A stretch of 24,011 nucleotides of DNA from Bordetella parapertussis (GTDB lineage: Bacteria; Pseudomonadota; Gammaproteobacteria; Burkholderiales; Burkholderiaceae_B), in assembly GCA_945895265.1 (NCBI GenBank), contig CAMDEF010000053.1:1-24011 (forward strand), given 5' to 3'. Positions 15,062 to 23,760 of this stretch are shown here, piece by piece. The position numbers and the translations under genes were made by a program. Every line of letters begins with the position of its first letter. Within the stretch, counting starts at the first letter, position 1. Under the pieces are notes generated by a model. That model searched no databases, was not told the origin of the DNA, and saw nothing but the letters and a program-made list of their open reading frames with translations.

Positions 15062-15200
15062 TATTTATTCTCCGTAGTCGCTCTGATTGTGGTCCAAACT
15101 CTTGAAGCATTTCTGAAATGTGCACAAAACGCGCTTGGATATCGGTGTGCATCCTCATGAGTTCTGTTACGGCTAGCGGGTTAACTTGGACTATCCACAT
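15054..15200 (-). pseudogene. Truncated RelE/HigB-like (Gp49-type) toxin, N-terminal part only
   Basis: 48 codons read MWIVQVNPLAVTELMRMHTD, then IQARFVHISEMLQEFGPQ, then SERLRRINNG and a stop overlapping the antitoxin start. The helical hairpin IQARFVHISEMLQEFG is characteristic of phage-derived Gp49-like/RelE-superfamily toxins, where a VREP-K-L segment and the R-rich catalytic strands should follow. Here the frame jumps to a short tail, so about 55-60 residues with the RNase core are missing, as from an internal deletion. It stands in the expected place directly upstream of its antitoxin. The product cannot be an active RNase. Confidence 0.6.
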
Positions 15201-15237
15201 TAGCAATTTATCTCTTTTTTGCTATTAAAGCAATGAA

Positions 15238-15472
15238 TTTGTGAGGCTTGAAATCTCGGTGGCGAATGCTAATTGCAATGAGCCAGTCTTGGGGAGTGGC
15301 TGGACAATTACAGCCTGCTTTGAAACACACTTTTGGCGCGGTAACGGTCGATACAGCGCAAAGCCAAGTGACTTTCGCCGCAGCTCCGGCCGCTAACGCG
15401 GCCAGTATCCAAACCGCCGACACCACTGTTCATGCAGTCAGCAACGTGACTGCTGTGGTGTGGCATAGCTGA
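15238..15472 (+). pseudogene. Frameshifted heavy-metal-associated (HMA, CopZ-like) domain remnant
   Basis: One frame from 15238 reads FVRLEISVANANCNEPV, which resembles the first strand and metal loop of an HMA domain (usually xxMxCxxC). The next frame then reads VAGQLQPALKHTFGAVTVDT followed by AQSQVTFAAAPAANAASIQT and TVHAVS, matching the HMA pattern of a helix, the GV-V-VD strand, the QVTV strand and the last helix-strand (usually AGYTVH). A frameshift thus lies near 15290-15310, and the second metal Cys is absent. An intact version would be a small copper chaperone or the N-terminus of a copper ATPase. Between its end and the monooxygenase start at 15611 I see no gene. Confidence 0.5.
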
Positions 15473-15610
15473 TCGTGGGCGGTTCGCTGTTCATAGCCAT
15501 AGCGCTGCCTAGTCTCGGCGTAAGCTTGCGTCCCTATTTTTGCTACGAAAGGTTAAAGTTCAACGCAAAAGTGGTAAGTTCTCTTTAATCATATATAACA
15601 AAAAGCCAAA

Positions 15611-17245
15611 ATGAATCAAAACCAAACAACGAACAGTGGCTCCGCACCCACCCAAAAACTTGACGTCATCATTATCGGGGCGGGTTTGGGCGGCATGTAT
15701 CAACTGCTACGCGTGCGAGAGCTTGGGATGTCGGTGCGCGTGATTGAGGCTGGCGGCGATGTGGGCGGCACTTGGTACTGGAATCGTTACCCCGGCGCGC
15801 GTTTTGATTCTGAAAGCTATAGCTACGGCTACTCTTTTTCGAAAGAGTTGCTTCAAGAGTGGGAGTGGACTGAGCACTTCGCGCCGCAACCAGAAACACT
15901 GCGCTACGCCGGTTTCGTTGCTGATAAATTCAAGTTGCGCCAAGACATTCTTTTCAATCGAAAACTGGTCAGTGCCGAATGGAACGAAGACACTCGAGAT
16001 TGGCACCTAACGTTAGATACCGGCGAGCGAATGGTTGCGCAGTTTCTCATCACCGCGATTGGGCCGTTGTCGGTGCCGACCTTGCCAAATATTGCAGGCG
16101 TCAAAGACTATACCGGCATCGCTTGCCACACGGCAAACTGGCCGCATGAACCCGTCAGCTTTGCGGGCAAACGCGTCGCGGTATTAGGAACCGGCGCAAC
16201 CGGTATCCAAACCATTCAAGAGGTTGCCAAAACGGTCGGGCACCTTACCGTTTTTCAGCGCACCGCTAACTGGAGTGCGCCCTTACACAACGGCCTGATT
16301 ACTGACGAGCAGCAACGCACGATCAAGGCCTCATATTCAGATATCTTCAAGCGTTGCCACGAAAATGTTTCTGGCTTTCTGCATAATCCTGATCCACGTC
16401 GTGGTGTCGATGTATCAGAGCAAGAGCGTAAAGAGCTCTGGGAGAAACTCTACAAAGAACGCGGCTTTTCTGTTTCGGTTGGAAACTTTCGCGATCTCTT
16501 AACAAGTCCGCAAACCAATGCCTGGATGTCAGAGTTTATTGCTGACAAAATTCGTCAGCGTGTCAAAGACCCTGTCACTGCCGAAAGACTCATCCCCAAA
16601 AACCATGGGTTCGGCACGCGTCGTCTGCCGCTTGAGAGTGGTTATTTTGAGGCTTATAACCAGCCTAATGTTGAACTGGTTGATTTACGCGAGACCCCAA
16701 TCGAGCGAATCACTGCGACTGGGATCAAAACGACAGAGCGTGAGTTTGAGTTTGACATGATCATCTATGCAACAGGCTTCGACGCACTGACCGGCGCTTA
16801 CGATCAGATCGACTTTCGCGGCATAGGAGGCCAATCGCTTAAAGACCAATGGGCCGCAGGCGCCAAAACCTTTCATGGTTTTCAAAATGCAGGGTTTCCG
16901 AATTTGCTGATGATACTTGGGCCAATGGGCGCGTTGGGTAACATTCCCCGCAGCCTTGAATACAACGTCGAGTGGGTCTCGCAACTACTCGCCCACATGC
17001 AAACAAAAAATCTCTCGCGCGTAGAGGCGAGTTCTGAAAGCGTTGAGGCATGGATGGATGTCGTCGAAGCCGCCTCGGTCGGTCTTTTAGCCAATGACGT
17101 CGACTCGTGGATGACTGGTGTGAATAAGAACGTCGAGGGCAAGTCGGTGCGTGTGCTCGCACGTTACGCTGGCTCGGGCCCAGAGTTTCGTGCACGTTGT
17201 GATGCGGTGGCCGCGGGTGGTTATGCTGAACTTGATCTGACTTAG
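15611..17245 (+). CDS. Flavin-containing Baeyer-Villiger monooxygenase (cyclohexanone monooxygenase type)
   Basis: 544 residues. The FAD-binding Rossmann motif GAGLGG is at 23-28, followed by the family segment GGTWYWNRYPGARFDSESYS at 52-71. The Baeyer-Villiger fingerprint FxGxxxHxxxWP appears at 167-178 as YTGIACHTANWP, with Tyr in place of Phe. The NADPH-binding GTGATG follows about 15 residues later, and ATGFDALTGAY stands near the C-terminal third. The enzyme would insert oxygen next to a ketone carbonyl, giving an ester or lactone. The ATG is preceded only by a weak AAAAAG site. It stands alone: decayed DNA upstream and a 192-base gap before the sugar-type ABC operon. The ketone is unknown. 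Confidence 0.9.
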   Translation: MNQNQTTNSGSAPTQKLDVIIIGAGLGGMYQLLRVRELGMSVRVIEAGGDVGGTWYWNRYPGARFDSESYSYGYSFSKELLQEWEWTEHFAPQPETLRYAGFVADKFKLRQDILFNRKLVSAEWNEDTRDWHLTLDTGERMVAQFLITAIGPLSVPTLPNIAGVKDYTGIACHTANWPHEPVSFAGKRVAVLGTGATGIQTIQEVAKTVGHLTVFQRTANWSAPLHNGLITDEQQRTIKASYSDIFKRCHENVSGFLHNPDPRRGVDVSEQERKELWEKLYKERGFSVSVGNFRDLLTSPQTNAWMSEFIADKIRQRVKDPVTAERLIPKNHGFGTRRLPLESGYFEAYNQPNVELVDLRETPIERITATGIKTTEREFEFDMIIYATGFDALTGAYDQIDFRGIGGQSLKDQWAAGAKTFHGFQNAGFPNLLMILGPMGALGNIPRSLEYNVEWVSQLLAHMQTKNLSRVEASSESVEAWMDVVEAASVGLLANDVDSWMTGVNKNVEGKSVRVLARYAGSGPEFRARCDAVAAGGYAELDLT

Positions 17246-17365
17246 CCTAAACTTTTATAGCGCTTCTTATGGATAACCCCTAGCACAAATTATGAGCTTC
17301 GGTATTACGATAGCTCTGTTGGTAAAAATCAACCGTAGATCAAACTTAAAACTATTTGAATAAAT

Positions 17366-17406
17366 GAGCTTTGATTTTTTTGCAGTGTTGTAACGGCATC
17401 AAGCTC
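17366..17406. promoter_or_regulatory. Inverted repeat upstream of the sugar-type ABC operon
   Basis: GAGCTTTGAT (17366-17375) and ATCAAGCTC (17398-17406) are inverted copies apart from one extra T, with the second ending 31 bases before the binding-protein start. T-runs follow the first arm. It may be an operator for a repressor of the operon or a leader hairpin; an additional GAGCT...AGCTC pair lies upstream at about 17292-17314. Confidence 0.35.
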
Positions 17407-17437
17407 GTTCGTTTTCCCACTATCAGGAGACACACTC

Positions 17438-18793
17438 ATGGCTTTAGATATGAAATTTTCTCGTCGACGTCTGCTGGCAGGCGCAGCTTCTGCCTCCGCA
17501 CTATCCATGACTTCACCCTTTATCAGAACAGCACACGCTGCGGGTAACCTTTCGATCGGCTTTTGGGATCACTGGGTGCCGGGTGCAAACGATTCTCTCA
17601 CCAAGCTTTGTAAAGAGTGGGGAGAAAAAGAGAAGGTGAATGTCAAAATTGATTACATCACCTCGCAAGGTAGCAAACTGCAACTCACCGCGGTCGCAGA
17701 GGCACAAGCCAAGTCCGGACACGACATTCTTCAATTGACCAGTTGGGATGCGCCCAATCAGGCTAAGAATTTAGTGCCCATGGATGACATTGTGAATGCG
17801 GCAATAAAAAAGAACGGCAATGCGACCGACGTTGTGCAATACCTAGGAAAAGTCAATGGCTCTTGGATCGGCGTACCAGCCACCAATGGCAGTCAAGTCA
17901 AGGGGCCTTGTGGCCGCATGGATCTGTTAGCAAAATATGCCAATCTAGATGTTGTCAAAATGTATCCAGGGGTAAACGGAAAACCAGACAAGGCCTTGCA
18001 AGATCAATGGACTTGGGACACCTTCTTGTCGGCCGCTGAAAAATGTCACAAAGGTGGCAATCCTTTTGGTTTAGGGCTTGGCCAGACAACGGATTCGGTC
18101 GATTGGGTCGGCGCACTCTTTGCAGCCTATGGTGCGATCTTAGTCGATGCAAAAGGCAATATCACCGTGAACTCTGATGCCACCAAACAGGTGCTCGAGT
18201 ATATGCAGCGCTTGGTGAAGGTGATCCCGGCTGACGTCTTTGCTTGGGACGACGCTTCGAATAATAAGTATCTGATCTCGGGACAAGGCTCGCTGATCAT
18301 GAACCCGCCTAGCGCTTGGGCAGTTGCGGTTAGGGATAATTTAAAAGTTGCCGAACAGTGTTGGACGTTCCCGTCGCCCAAGGGACCAAAGGGTCGCTTT
18401 TCGCCTGGGTTGCCTTATTTTTGGGGCACCTGGAAATGGTCAAAAAATATCTCAGCCGCAAAAAGCTTACTCACGCATTTGTCTGACAGAGCCAGCATCG
18501 AGAAAATGGTGATTGGCAGCGGTGGCTATGATATCCCTGGTTACTCTAACCTGCGTGACTTTAAAACCTGGGCTGAGGTTGGCCCACCTGTCGGTGTGTC
18601 TTACAACTACCCACCACGTGGCGAAGAGATTGTGTCGATTGCGGCGGCCCCTGCGCCTGTCGCCATCGCACAGCAAATTTACGCTCAGGCGACTATGACC
18701 AAAATGATTGCCAAATGCACACAAGGTGGTGAATCAGTGGCGAAGGCAATTGGTTGGGCGTCATCTGAACTTGAAGGCTTCAAGCGAACCTAA
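17438..18793 (+). CDS. Extracellular solute-binding protein, family 1 (sugar-type ABC), Tat-exported
   Basis: 451 residues. Residues 1-34 form a twin-arginine signal: SRRRLLAGAASASAL at 8-22 with a hydrophobic stretch and a TAHA-AG cleavage site, so the protein folds before export. The mature part opens LSIGFWDHWVPGANDSLTKL, typical of SBP_bac_1 carbohydrate-binding proteins, with GHDILQLTSWDAPNQAKNLV and the closing regions following. It delivers the ligand to the two permeases encoded next. CAGGAGACACACTC before the ATG is a strong ribosome binding site. It is the first gene of a complete importer operon and is followed by a hairpin. The substrate is not readable; sugars, sugar acids, polyols or glycerol-phosphate-like compounds are all possible. 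Confidence 0.9.
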   Translation: MALDMKFSRRRLLAGAASASALSMTSPFIRTAHAAGNLSIGFWDHWVPGANDSLTKLCKEWGEKEKVNVKIDYITSQGSKLQLTAVAEAQAKSGHDILQLTSWDAPNQAKNLVPMDDIVNAAIKKNGNATDVVQYLGKVNGSWIGVPATNGSQVKGPCGRMDLLAKYANLDVVKMYPGVNGKPDKALQDQWTWDTFLSAAEKCHKGGNPFGLGLGQTTDSVDWVGALFAAYGAILVDAKGNITVNSDATKQVLEYMQRLVKVIPADVFAWDDASNNKYLISGQGSLIMNPPSAWAVAVRDNLKVAEQCWTFPSPKGPKGRFSPGLPYFWGTWKWSKNISAAKSLLTHLSDRASIEKMVIGSGGYDIPGYSNLRDFKTWAEVGPPVGVSYNYPPRGEEIVSIAAAPAPVAIAQQIYAQATMTKMIAKCTQGGESVAKAIGWASSELEGFKRT

Positions 18794-18823
18794 GTTCTAA
18801 GTCGGTATGCCATATTGAACGAA

Positions 18824-18854
18824 CATGGTGGTGCGCTTGAGTGCGCACGCCATG
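18824..18854 (+). promoter_or_regulatory. Intercistronic stem-loop after the sugar-binding-protein gene
   Basis: CATGG-TG-GTGCGC (18824-18836) pairs with GCGCAC-G-CCATG (18843-18854) around a TTGAGT loop: six plus five base pairs with a small internal loop. It lies 31 bases after the binding-protein stop codon and no T-tract follows. As after the livK-like gene, it likely protects or separates the abundant binding-protein message from the permease part. Confidence 0.6.
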
Positions 18855-18893
18855 CTTCACGTATCCGGTTAAATGTCATTCTGGAAGATTTCA

Positions 18894-19820
18894 ATGCAAA
18901 ATGACGTGACGAGTTTGCAGGGTTCTGCAACACGCAGACCAACCACCATGAAAGTTTTTCTTCGACGCAAGTCAACGGTGGCATTTTTTCTAGCCTTACC
19001 CTTGATCATACTAGTGACGGCACTAGTGATTTACCCCGCCTTGTTTTCTATGTATTTAGCGACCTTGAATAAATCAATGGAACGCTTCGTTGGTCTGGAC
19101 AATTTCGTATTCTTGTTCAAGCGTGAAACATTTTGGATGGTCGTGAAGCAGTCTTGCCTGTTTGCCGTGACCGCGGTGCTCTTTAAGGCAGCCATTGGTT
19201 TTATGCTGGCACATTTTGTGCACACGATCCCCGCCAAAGGCCAGCGCAAATGGCGTGGCATGCTGTTAATCCCTTGGGTGATTCCGCCCGCCATGAGTAC
19301 CTTAGGCTGGTTCTGGTTGTTTGACCCGACCTACAGTGCACTGAATTGGATTTTTGTTCGTATCGGCATGGATCCAGTGAATTGGCTTGGCGACCCGTTC
19401 TGGGCGCGGTTTTCTGTGATTCTGGTCAATGTTTGGTACGGCGCACCTTTCTTTCTGATTATGTATTTGGCGGCACTGAAGTCGGTACCCGAACAATTGT
19501 TTGAGGCCGCCTCGATTGATGGCGCAAACTGGTGGCAAAAAATTTGGTACATCACCTTACCCATGATGAGAAATATTATTTCTATCACGGTCTTGTTTTC
19601 ACTGATTGTCACTTTTTCTAATTTTGATATTGTCCGGATCCTGACCTCAGGCGGCCCTGTCGATCAAACGCATGTCTTCGCGACGTGGGCCTTCAATCTT
19701 GGCATACAAGGTAACGACATCCCCTTAGGCGCAAGCGTTTCGCTGTTTATGCTGCCGATATTAGGGGTTGCTGCGATATTCATTTTGCGTGGTGTTAACA
19801 AACGTGGAAACGAGGCCTAA
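18894..19820 (+). CDS. Sugar-type ABC transporter permease (MalF/UgpA family)
   Basis: 308 residues from the ATG at 18894, chosen because GGAAGA stands seven bases before it. An in-frame ATG at 18873 lacks a site, and one at 18948 starts MKVFLRR. There are six hydrophobic segments. The BPD_transp_1 coupling loop is EAASIDGANWWQKIWYITLP, and GGPVDQTHVFATWAFNLGIQ near the end is typical of the MalF/UgpA subfamily. It forms the inner-membrane channel with the next gene's product. Its stop is two bases before the next start, so the two are translationally coupled. Confidence 0.9.
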   Translation: MQNDVTSLQGSATRRPTTMKVFLRRKSTVAFFLALPLIILVTALVIYPALFSMYLATLNKSMERFVGLDNFVFLFKRETFWMVVKQSCLFAVTAVLFKAAIGFMLAHFVHTIPAKGQRKWRGMLLIPWVIPPAMSTLGWFWLFDPTYSALNWIFVRIGMDPVNWLGDPFWARFSVILVNVWYGAPFFLIMYLAALKSVPEQLFEAASIDGANWWQKIWYITLPMMRNIISITVLFSLIVTFSNFDIVRILTSGGPVDQTHVFATWAFNLGIQGNDIPLGASVSLFMLPILGVAAIFILRGVNKRGNEA

Positions 19821-19822
19821 TC

Positions 19823-20731
19823 GTGTCACAACATTCAATCGCAGCGACTAGCAATGTGGCTCCAGTGCAGCGCAGCATGCAGCGCAGTAGGCGTTGGGCC
19901 TTGCTCTGGTCTTACTTTTTTCTGGTGCTTTTTTCAATATTTTTTTTAATGCCACCGCTATACATGCTGATCACTTCACTAAAAGACAGTGGTGAAATTT
20001 CAGCAGTGACAAACCCCTGGTGGGTTAATCGCCCAACGTTTGATAATTACCTGGCGCTGTTTCGCTCAAATGATTACCTGACGTTTTTCAGAAACTCGAG
20101 TGTCATTGCTGTAATTGTCGTGATCGTGACGATGTTGATCAGTATCCCCGCTGCGTTCTCGTTATCAAGAATGAAGTTTTGGGGCTCGACGACGCTGGCG
20201 ACTGGCGTCTTTCTGACCTATCTGGTACCTGATACGCTGTTGTTCATTCCGTTGTTTAAGATCTTTGCCTTTATCAATCAGCTGACTGGAATTGAGCTGA
20301 TTAATCATTGGTGGGCCTTGATCATTATTTATCCCACCTTGACTGTACCGTTCGCGACTTGGATTTTGATTGCGTATTTTGCTTCGATCCCAAAAGAACT
20401 CGACGAAGCTGCGTTGATTGATGGGGCGGGGTATTTTCAGATGCTGACAAAGATCTTTATCCCGGTTGCGATCCCGGGCATTATCGCGGCCATGATCTTT
20501 GCCTTCACAGTGGCATGGTCACAATTCTTGTACCCGTTGGCGTTCACAACGTCATCCGACCAATTGGTGTTGCCGGTCGGGATCGTGACCACGCTTATTA
20601 AAGGCGATGTCTATAACTGGGGGCAGATTATGGCGGGCGCCTTGTTAGGGGCTGCGCCACCTTTGGTGATCTACGCTTTCTTGATGGATTACTACATTGC
20701 CGGGCTGACGGCTGGCGCTACAAAAGGATAA
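19823..20731 (+). CDS. Sugar-type ABC transporter permease (MalG/UgpE family)
   Basis: 302 residues from a GTG start two bases after the upstream stop, with ACGAGG as ribosome binding site. There are six membrane segments. [20 protein letters not shown] near 47-66 is the MalG-type first loop, and the coupling loop reads [20 protein letters not shown]. The C-terminal [20 protein letters not shown] and GLTAGATKG are usual for the family. It pairs with the preceding permease. The GTG start and tight junction point to coupled translation. Confidence 0.92.
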   Translation: MSQHSIAATSNVAPVQRSMQRSRRWALLWSYFFLVLFSIFFLMPPLYMLITSLKDSGEISAVTNPWWVNRPTFDNYLALFRSNDYLTFFRNSSVIAVIVVIVTMLISIPAAFSLSRMKFWGSTTLATGVFLTYLVPDTLLFIPLFKIFAFINQLTGIELINHWWALIIIYPTLTVPFATWILIAYFASIPKELDEAALIDGAGYFQMLTKIFIPVAIPGIIAAMIFAFTVAWSQFLYPLAFTTSSDQLVLPVGIVTTLIKGDVYNWGQIMAGALLGAAPPLVIYAFLMDYYIAGLTAGATKG

Positions 20732-20735
20732 TCAA

Positions 20736-21836
20736 ATGGCTCAGGTCAAGTTGCAGCAACTCGTTAAAAACTATGACGATACGCCGGCGGTTCGTGGCAT
20801 TGATTTAGAGATTGCCGATAAAGAGTTTTTAGTCTTAGTCGGGCCCTCGGGTTGCGGCAAAAGTACGACTCTTCGCATGATCGCGGGGTTAGAAGACATT
20901 ACCAGTGGCGACATCTTGATCGGCGACCACGTGGTGAACGATGTGCCGCCCAAAGACCGAGACATTGCGATGGTCTTTCAAAATTATGCGCTTTACCCGC
21001 ATATGACAGTCTTTGAGAATATGTCGTTTGGTTTGCGTCTCAAAAAAGTACCCAAGCCCCAGATCGCAGAGCGCGTCAACGCGGCGGCCAAGATTCTGGA
21101 TATTTCAGAGTTGTTGCAGCGTAAACCCAAACAACTTTCTGGTGGACAGCGTCAGCGTGTGGCGATGGGGCGAGCCATTGTTAGAGACCCCAAAGTTTTT
21201 CTATTTGATGAACCCTTATCGAATCTAGACGCCAAGCTGCGGGTGCAGATGCGCACCGAGATTAAACGCGTACACCAAAAAGTTAAGACAACAACGGTGT
21301 ACGTCACGCACGATCAGGTCGAGGCGATGACACTGGCCGACAGGGTCGTTGTCATGAATGCTGGGCGCATTGAGCAAGTCGGTACGCCGCAAGAGCTTTA
21401 TCATTTTCCGGCGACTAAATTTGTAGCGGGCTTTATTGGTTCGCCTTCAATGAACTTTATACCCTGTAGGCTTGAGGAAAACTCGGGTGAGTTGCTGTTG
21501 CGTCTCAATGATCAAATTGCCTTTCCGGTGCCTCAAGAAAAGGCAGCGCGCTATCGCAACCATTTGAGCAGTACGTCTTTACTGTTTGGACTGCGTCCTG
21601 AACACATCGTCGAAGAGCGTCCGCACCGTGAGCCCGGGCACCATAGCTTTAAAGTCATGTTAGAGGTCACAGAGCCCATGGGGATGGAGACCATGGTGTA
21701 TTTTTTCATTCAAGGTGTTGAAGTGTGTGGCAGAGTGAATCCGCTTGCCGGTGCCAAAGATGGGCAATCGATCACCTTAGTTGCTGATCTGACTAATATG
21801 CATTTAATAGACGAGGTATCCGGAAAAGTGCTTTGA
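20736..21836 (+). CDS. ABC transporter ATP-binding protein, MalK/UgpC/MsmX family
   Basis: 366 residues. Walker A is GPSGCGKS at 36-43, the Q-loop [17 protein letters not shown] at 79-95, the signature LSGGQ at 134-138, and Walker B FLFDEP at 155-160 followed by LSNLDAKLR. The C-terminal third (about 240-366) is the TOBE/OB-fold regulatory domain, with FGLRPEHI in its expected place. It energises the two permeases from the cytoplasm. AAGGATAATCAA precedes the ATG, four bases after the upstream stop. The last gene of the operon, it is followed by a hairpin shared with the convergent TRAP genes. Confidence 0.94.
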   Translation: MAQVKLQQLVKNYDDTPAVRGIDLEIADKEFLVLVGPSGCGKSTTLRMIAGLEDITSGDILIGDHVVNDVPPKDRDIAMVFQNYALYPHMTVFENMSFGLRLKKVPKPQIAERVNAAAKILDISELLQRKPKQLSGGQRQRVAMGRAIVRDPKVFLFDEPLSNLDAKLRVQMRTEIKRVHQKVKTTTVYVTHDQVEAMTLADRVVVMNAGRIEQVGTPQELYHFPATKFVAGFIGSPSMNFIPCRLEENSGELLLRLNDQIAFPVPQEKAARYRNHLSSTSLLFGLRPEHIVEERPHREPGHHSFKVMLEVTEPMGMETMVYFFIQGVEVCGRVNPLAGAKDGQSITLVADLTNMHLIDEVSGKVL

Positions 21837-21840
21837 CAAT

Positions 21841-21878
21841 CGGCGAAGTCAGCTAAGACCATGCTGACTTCACCGCCG
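21841..21878. terminator. Hairpin between the convergent ABC and TRAP operons
   Basis: AAGTCAGC (21846-21853) and GCTGACTT (21863-21870) form a perfect 8-pair stem with a nine-base loop. It is extended by CGGCG / CGCCG-type pairing (21841-21845 with 21873-21878) across a two-to-three-base bulge. It sits in the 56-base gap between two convergent operons and may end both, although neither side has a clear T-tract. Confidence 0.5.
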
Positions 21879-21892
21879 TGTTGATTGCAAAC

Positions 21893-23194
21893 CTAAGACA
21901 TCATTTTTGACGGTAACCATGTCGCCACCTCAGGCACGTACCAAAGTAGCGCGACTGCAAGCACTAACAAAATAAAGAACGGAAACGACGCTCTGGAAAC
22001 GAAGGCAAGACTTTTTCCTGTCATTCCTTGCAGCAGAAATAAATTCATGCCGACAGGCGGGGTGATCAGCGACATTTCTACCACCAACACCAAGTAGATC
22101 CCAAACCAAATCAAATCAATACCGGCGAGCTTGATCGCCGGAAGGATGATTGAGCTCACGATCACAACGATCGAGATGCCGTCAATAAAACAACCCAGAA
22201 TAATAAAAAGTACTGTTAAGTATGCGATCAGATGCACCGGGCTTAGATTCATTCCGGTGATCCATTCTGCAAGCAACCTCGGCACGCCAGAATAGTCCAT
22301 GGCTAAGCCCAAAAAGGCCGCGCACGATAAGATCAGCGCGATCATGCAAGAGGTTTTCATTGCGCTCATGATCGAGTCGCTGAGAGAGCTCCAGGTCAGT
22401 GCGCCAGACAACGCAGCAAGAATCAGGCTGCCCAACACTCCCACCGCCGCTGCCTCGGTTGCCGTGGCAATGCCCAAATAGATTGAGCCGATCACCGCCA
22501 CGATCAGGCTAATGATCGGCATCAAACGCAGCGTTGAGACAATTTTTGTTTTTAGACTGACTTTTAAATCATCAGGCGGCACTTTAGAGGGATTCAACAG
22601 CGCCCATAGCGCGATGTACCCAGAAAACAGAATCACCAAGGCGAGGCCCGGCAGAATACCGGCGATGAAGAGCTTGGGGATCGATTGCTCTGCCGCAACG
22701 CCATAGACAATCATGATGATTGACGGGGGGATCATCAGACCAAGTGTTCCAGAGCCCGCAAGCGAGCCAATCGACATGTAAGGGTCGTAGCCACGCTTAT
22801 TGAGTTCGGGTAAAGACATACGCCCAATCGTGGCGGCTGTGGCCAAAGACGAACCAGAGACTGCGGCAAAGATGCCAGAGCCGATGACATTGACATGAAG
22901 CAGACGGCCCGGTAATCGGCCAAGCCAAGGCGCGAGCCCCGCAAACATATCTGCCGAGAGGCGGGTGCGAAATAATATTTCACCCATCCAGATGAACAAG
23001 GGCAGTGCCGTGAGCGTCCAACTCGAACTTGCGCCCCACACTGAGGTTGCAAATACGGCGCCGGGGCTCGCTTGAGAAGATAGCGCAATGCCAAGCACAC
23101 CTACAAGAGCAAGCGTGAGTGCAACCCATAGCCCAGTGGCCAGTAAGAGAAACAAAAATACGATCAGTACAATAGAAAGTAGCGCGCCATCCAT
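21893..23194 (-). CDS. dctM: TRAP transporter large permease subunit, DctM family
   Basis: 433 residues from the ATG at 23194, with GGAGTAAAGAC before it. The frame stays open to 23281, but that would overlap dctQ by 80 bases. About twelve membrane segments are visible, starting MDGALLSIVLIVFLFLLLAT. DctM marks include AVSGSSLATAATIGRMSLPE, with LNKRGYDPYMSIGSLAGSGT and LGLMIPPSIIMIVYGVAAEQ after it, and GCFIDGISIVVIVSSIILPA near the C-terminus. It is the sodium-driven translocating subunit. It starts four bases after the dctQ stop. The third component, a DctP binding protein, is not in the window, so substrate specificity cannot be guessed. Confidence 0.93.
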   Translation of the reverse strand: MDGALLSIVLIVFLFLLLATGLWVALTLALVGVLGIALSSQASPGAVFATSVWGASSSWTLTALPLFIWMGEILFRTRLSADMFAGLAPWLGRLPGRLLHVNVIGSGIFAAVSGSSLATAATIGRMSLPELNKRGYDPYMSIGSLAGSGTLGLMIPPSIIMIVYGVAAEQSIPKLFIAGILPGLALVILFSGYIALWALLNPSKVPPDDLKVSLKTKIVSTLRLMPIISLIVAVIGSIYLGIATATEAAAVGVLGSLILAALSGALTWSSLSDSIMSAMKTSCMIALILSCAAFLGLAMDYSGVPRLLAEWITGMNLSPVHLIAYLTVLFIILGCFIDGISIVVIVSSIILPAIKLAGIDLIWFGIYLVLVVEMSLITPPVGMNLFLLQGMTGKSLAFVSRASFPFFILLVLAVALLWYVPEVATWLPSKMMS

Positions 23195-23198
23195 GTCT

Positions 23199-23714
23199 TT
23201 ACTCCGCCTGGTTTGATTGCTCGGAGGCAAGAAAGAATTTGTCTTCGTGTTGTGCGATGGTGGCACAGAGACCATCCACACACGAAATCAGAAAGATCAA
23301 CATCCCCAGCAGCATTCCCATCTGCGGGATCCAAAGAGGGATTGGGACCATGCCAGGTGTCTTTTCATCAAAGTCAAAAGACTCCCAGGTCATGTGTCCA
23401 ACGTGAAAGGTCAAATAAGCCAAAAGCCCGACAGCCATCGCCAGGCAAAGCACGTCATACTTTCTTTTTGTAGAGGCCGTAAAGCGATCAATCAGCAACG
23501 TGACGCGAACGTGTATCCGATCTCTAAAGGTTGCTGCGAGCCCTAAAAATGACGAGGCAACCATGCAATAGCCGGCAAACTCATCTGCAGACTTGACTGC
23601 GATGCCGAGTTGACGACCAAAGACATTGGCAATGACAAACACGGCGATCAGCACAAAGAATACACCTGCCAAAACGCCCGCACCGTCATAGATTCGATTC
23701 AGAACAGCACGCAT
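23199..23714 (-). CDS. dctQ: TRAP transporter small permease subunit, DctQ family
   Basis: 171 residues with four membrane segments (about 12-30, 45-65, 88-108 and 130-150). The second segment region, GIAVKSADEFAGYCMVASSF then LGLAATFRDRIHVRV, is the typical DctQ pattern of an E-F/AGY motif followed by a charged RD-IHVRV segment. DctQ anchors and supports DctM in the inner membrane. AGAGGC lies before the ATG. It is the first gene of the dctQM unit; upstream there are only regulatory-looking sequences, not dctP. Confidence 0.88.
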   Translation of the reverse strand: MRAVLNRIYDGAGVLAGVFFVLIAVFVIANVFGRQLGIAVKSADEFAGYCMVASSFLGLAATFRDRIHVRVTLLIDRFTASTKRKYDVLCLAMAVGLLAYLTFHVGHMTWESFDFDEKTPGMVPIPLWIPQMGMLLGMLIFLISCVDGLCATIAQHEDKFFLASEQSNQAE

Positions 23715-23760
23715 GCAAGCCTCTTATTAAGGTGAGTATTTATTGCGCATTTCAGAATAC

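Noticed and set aside
15208..15426. Minus-strand open frame of 72 codons with a hydrophobic start
   Set aside because: The plus strand over the same bases gives a better explanation as an HMA domain remnant.
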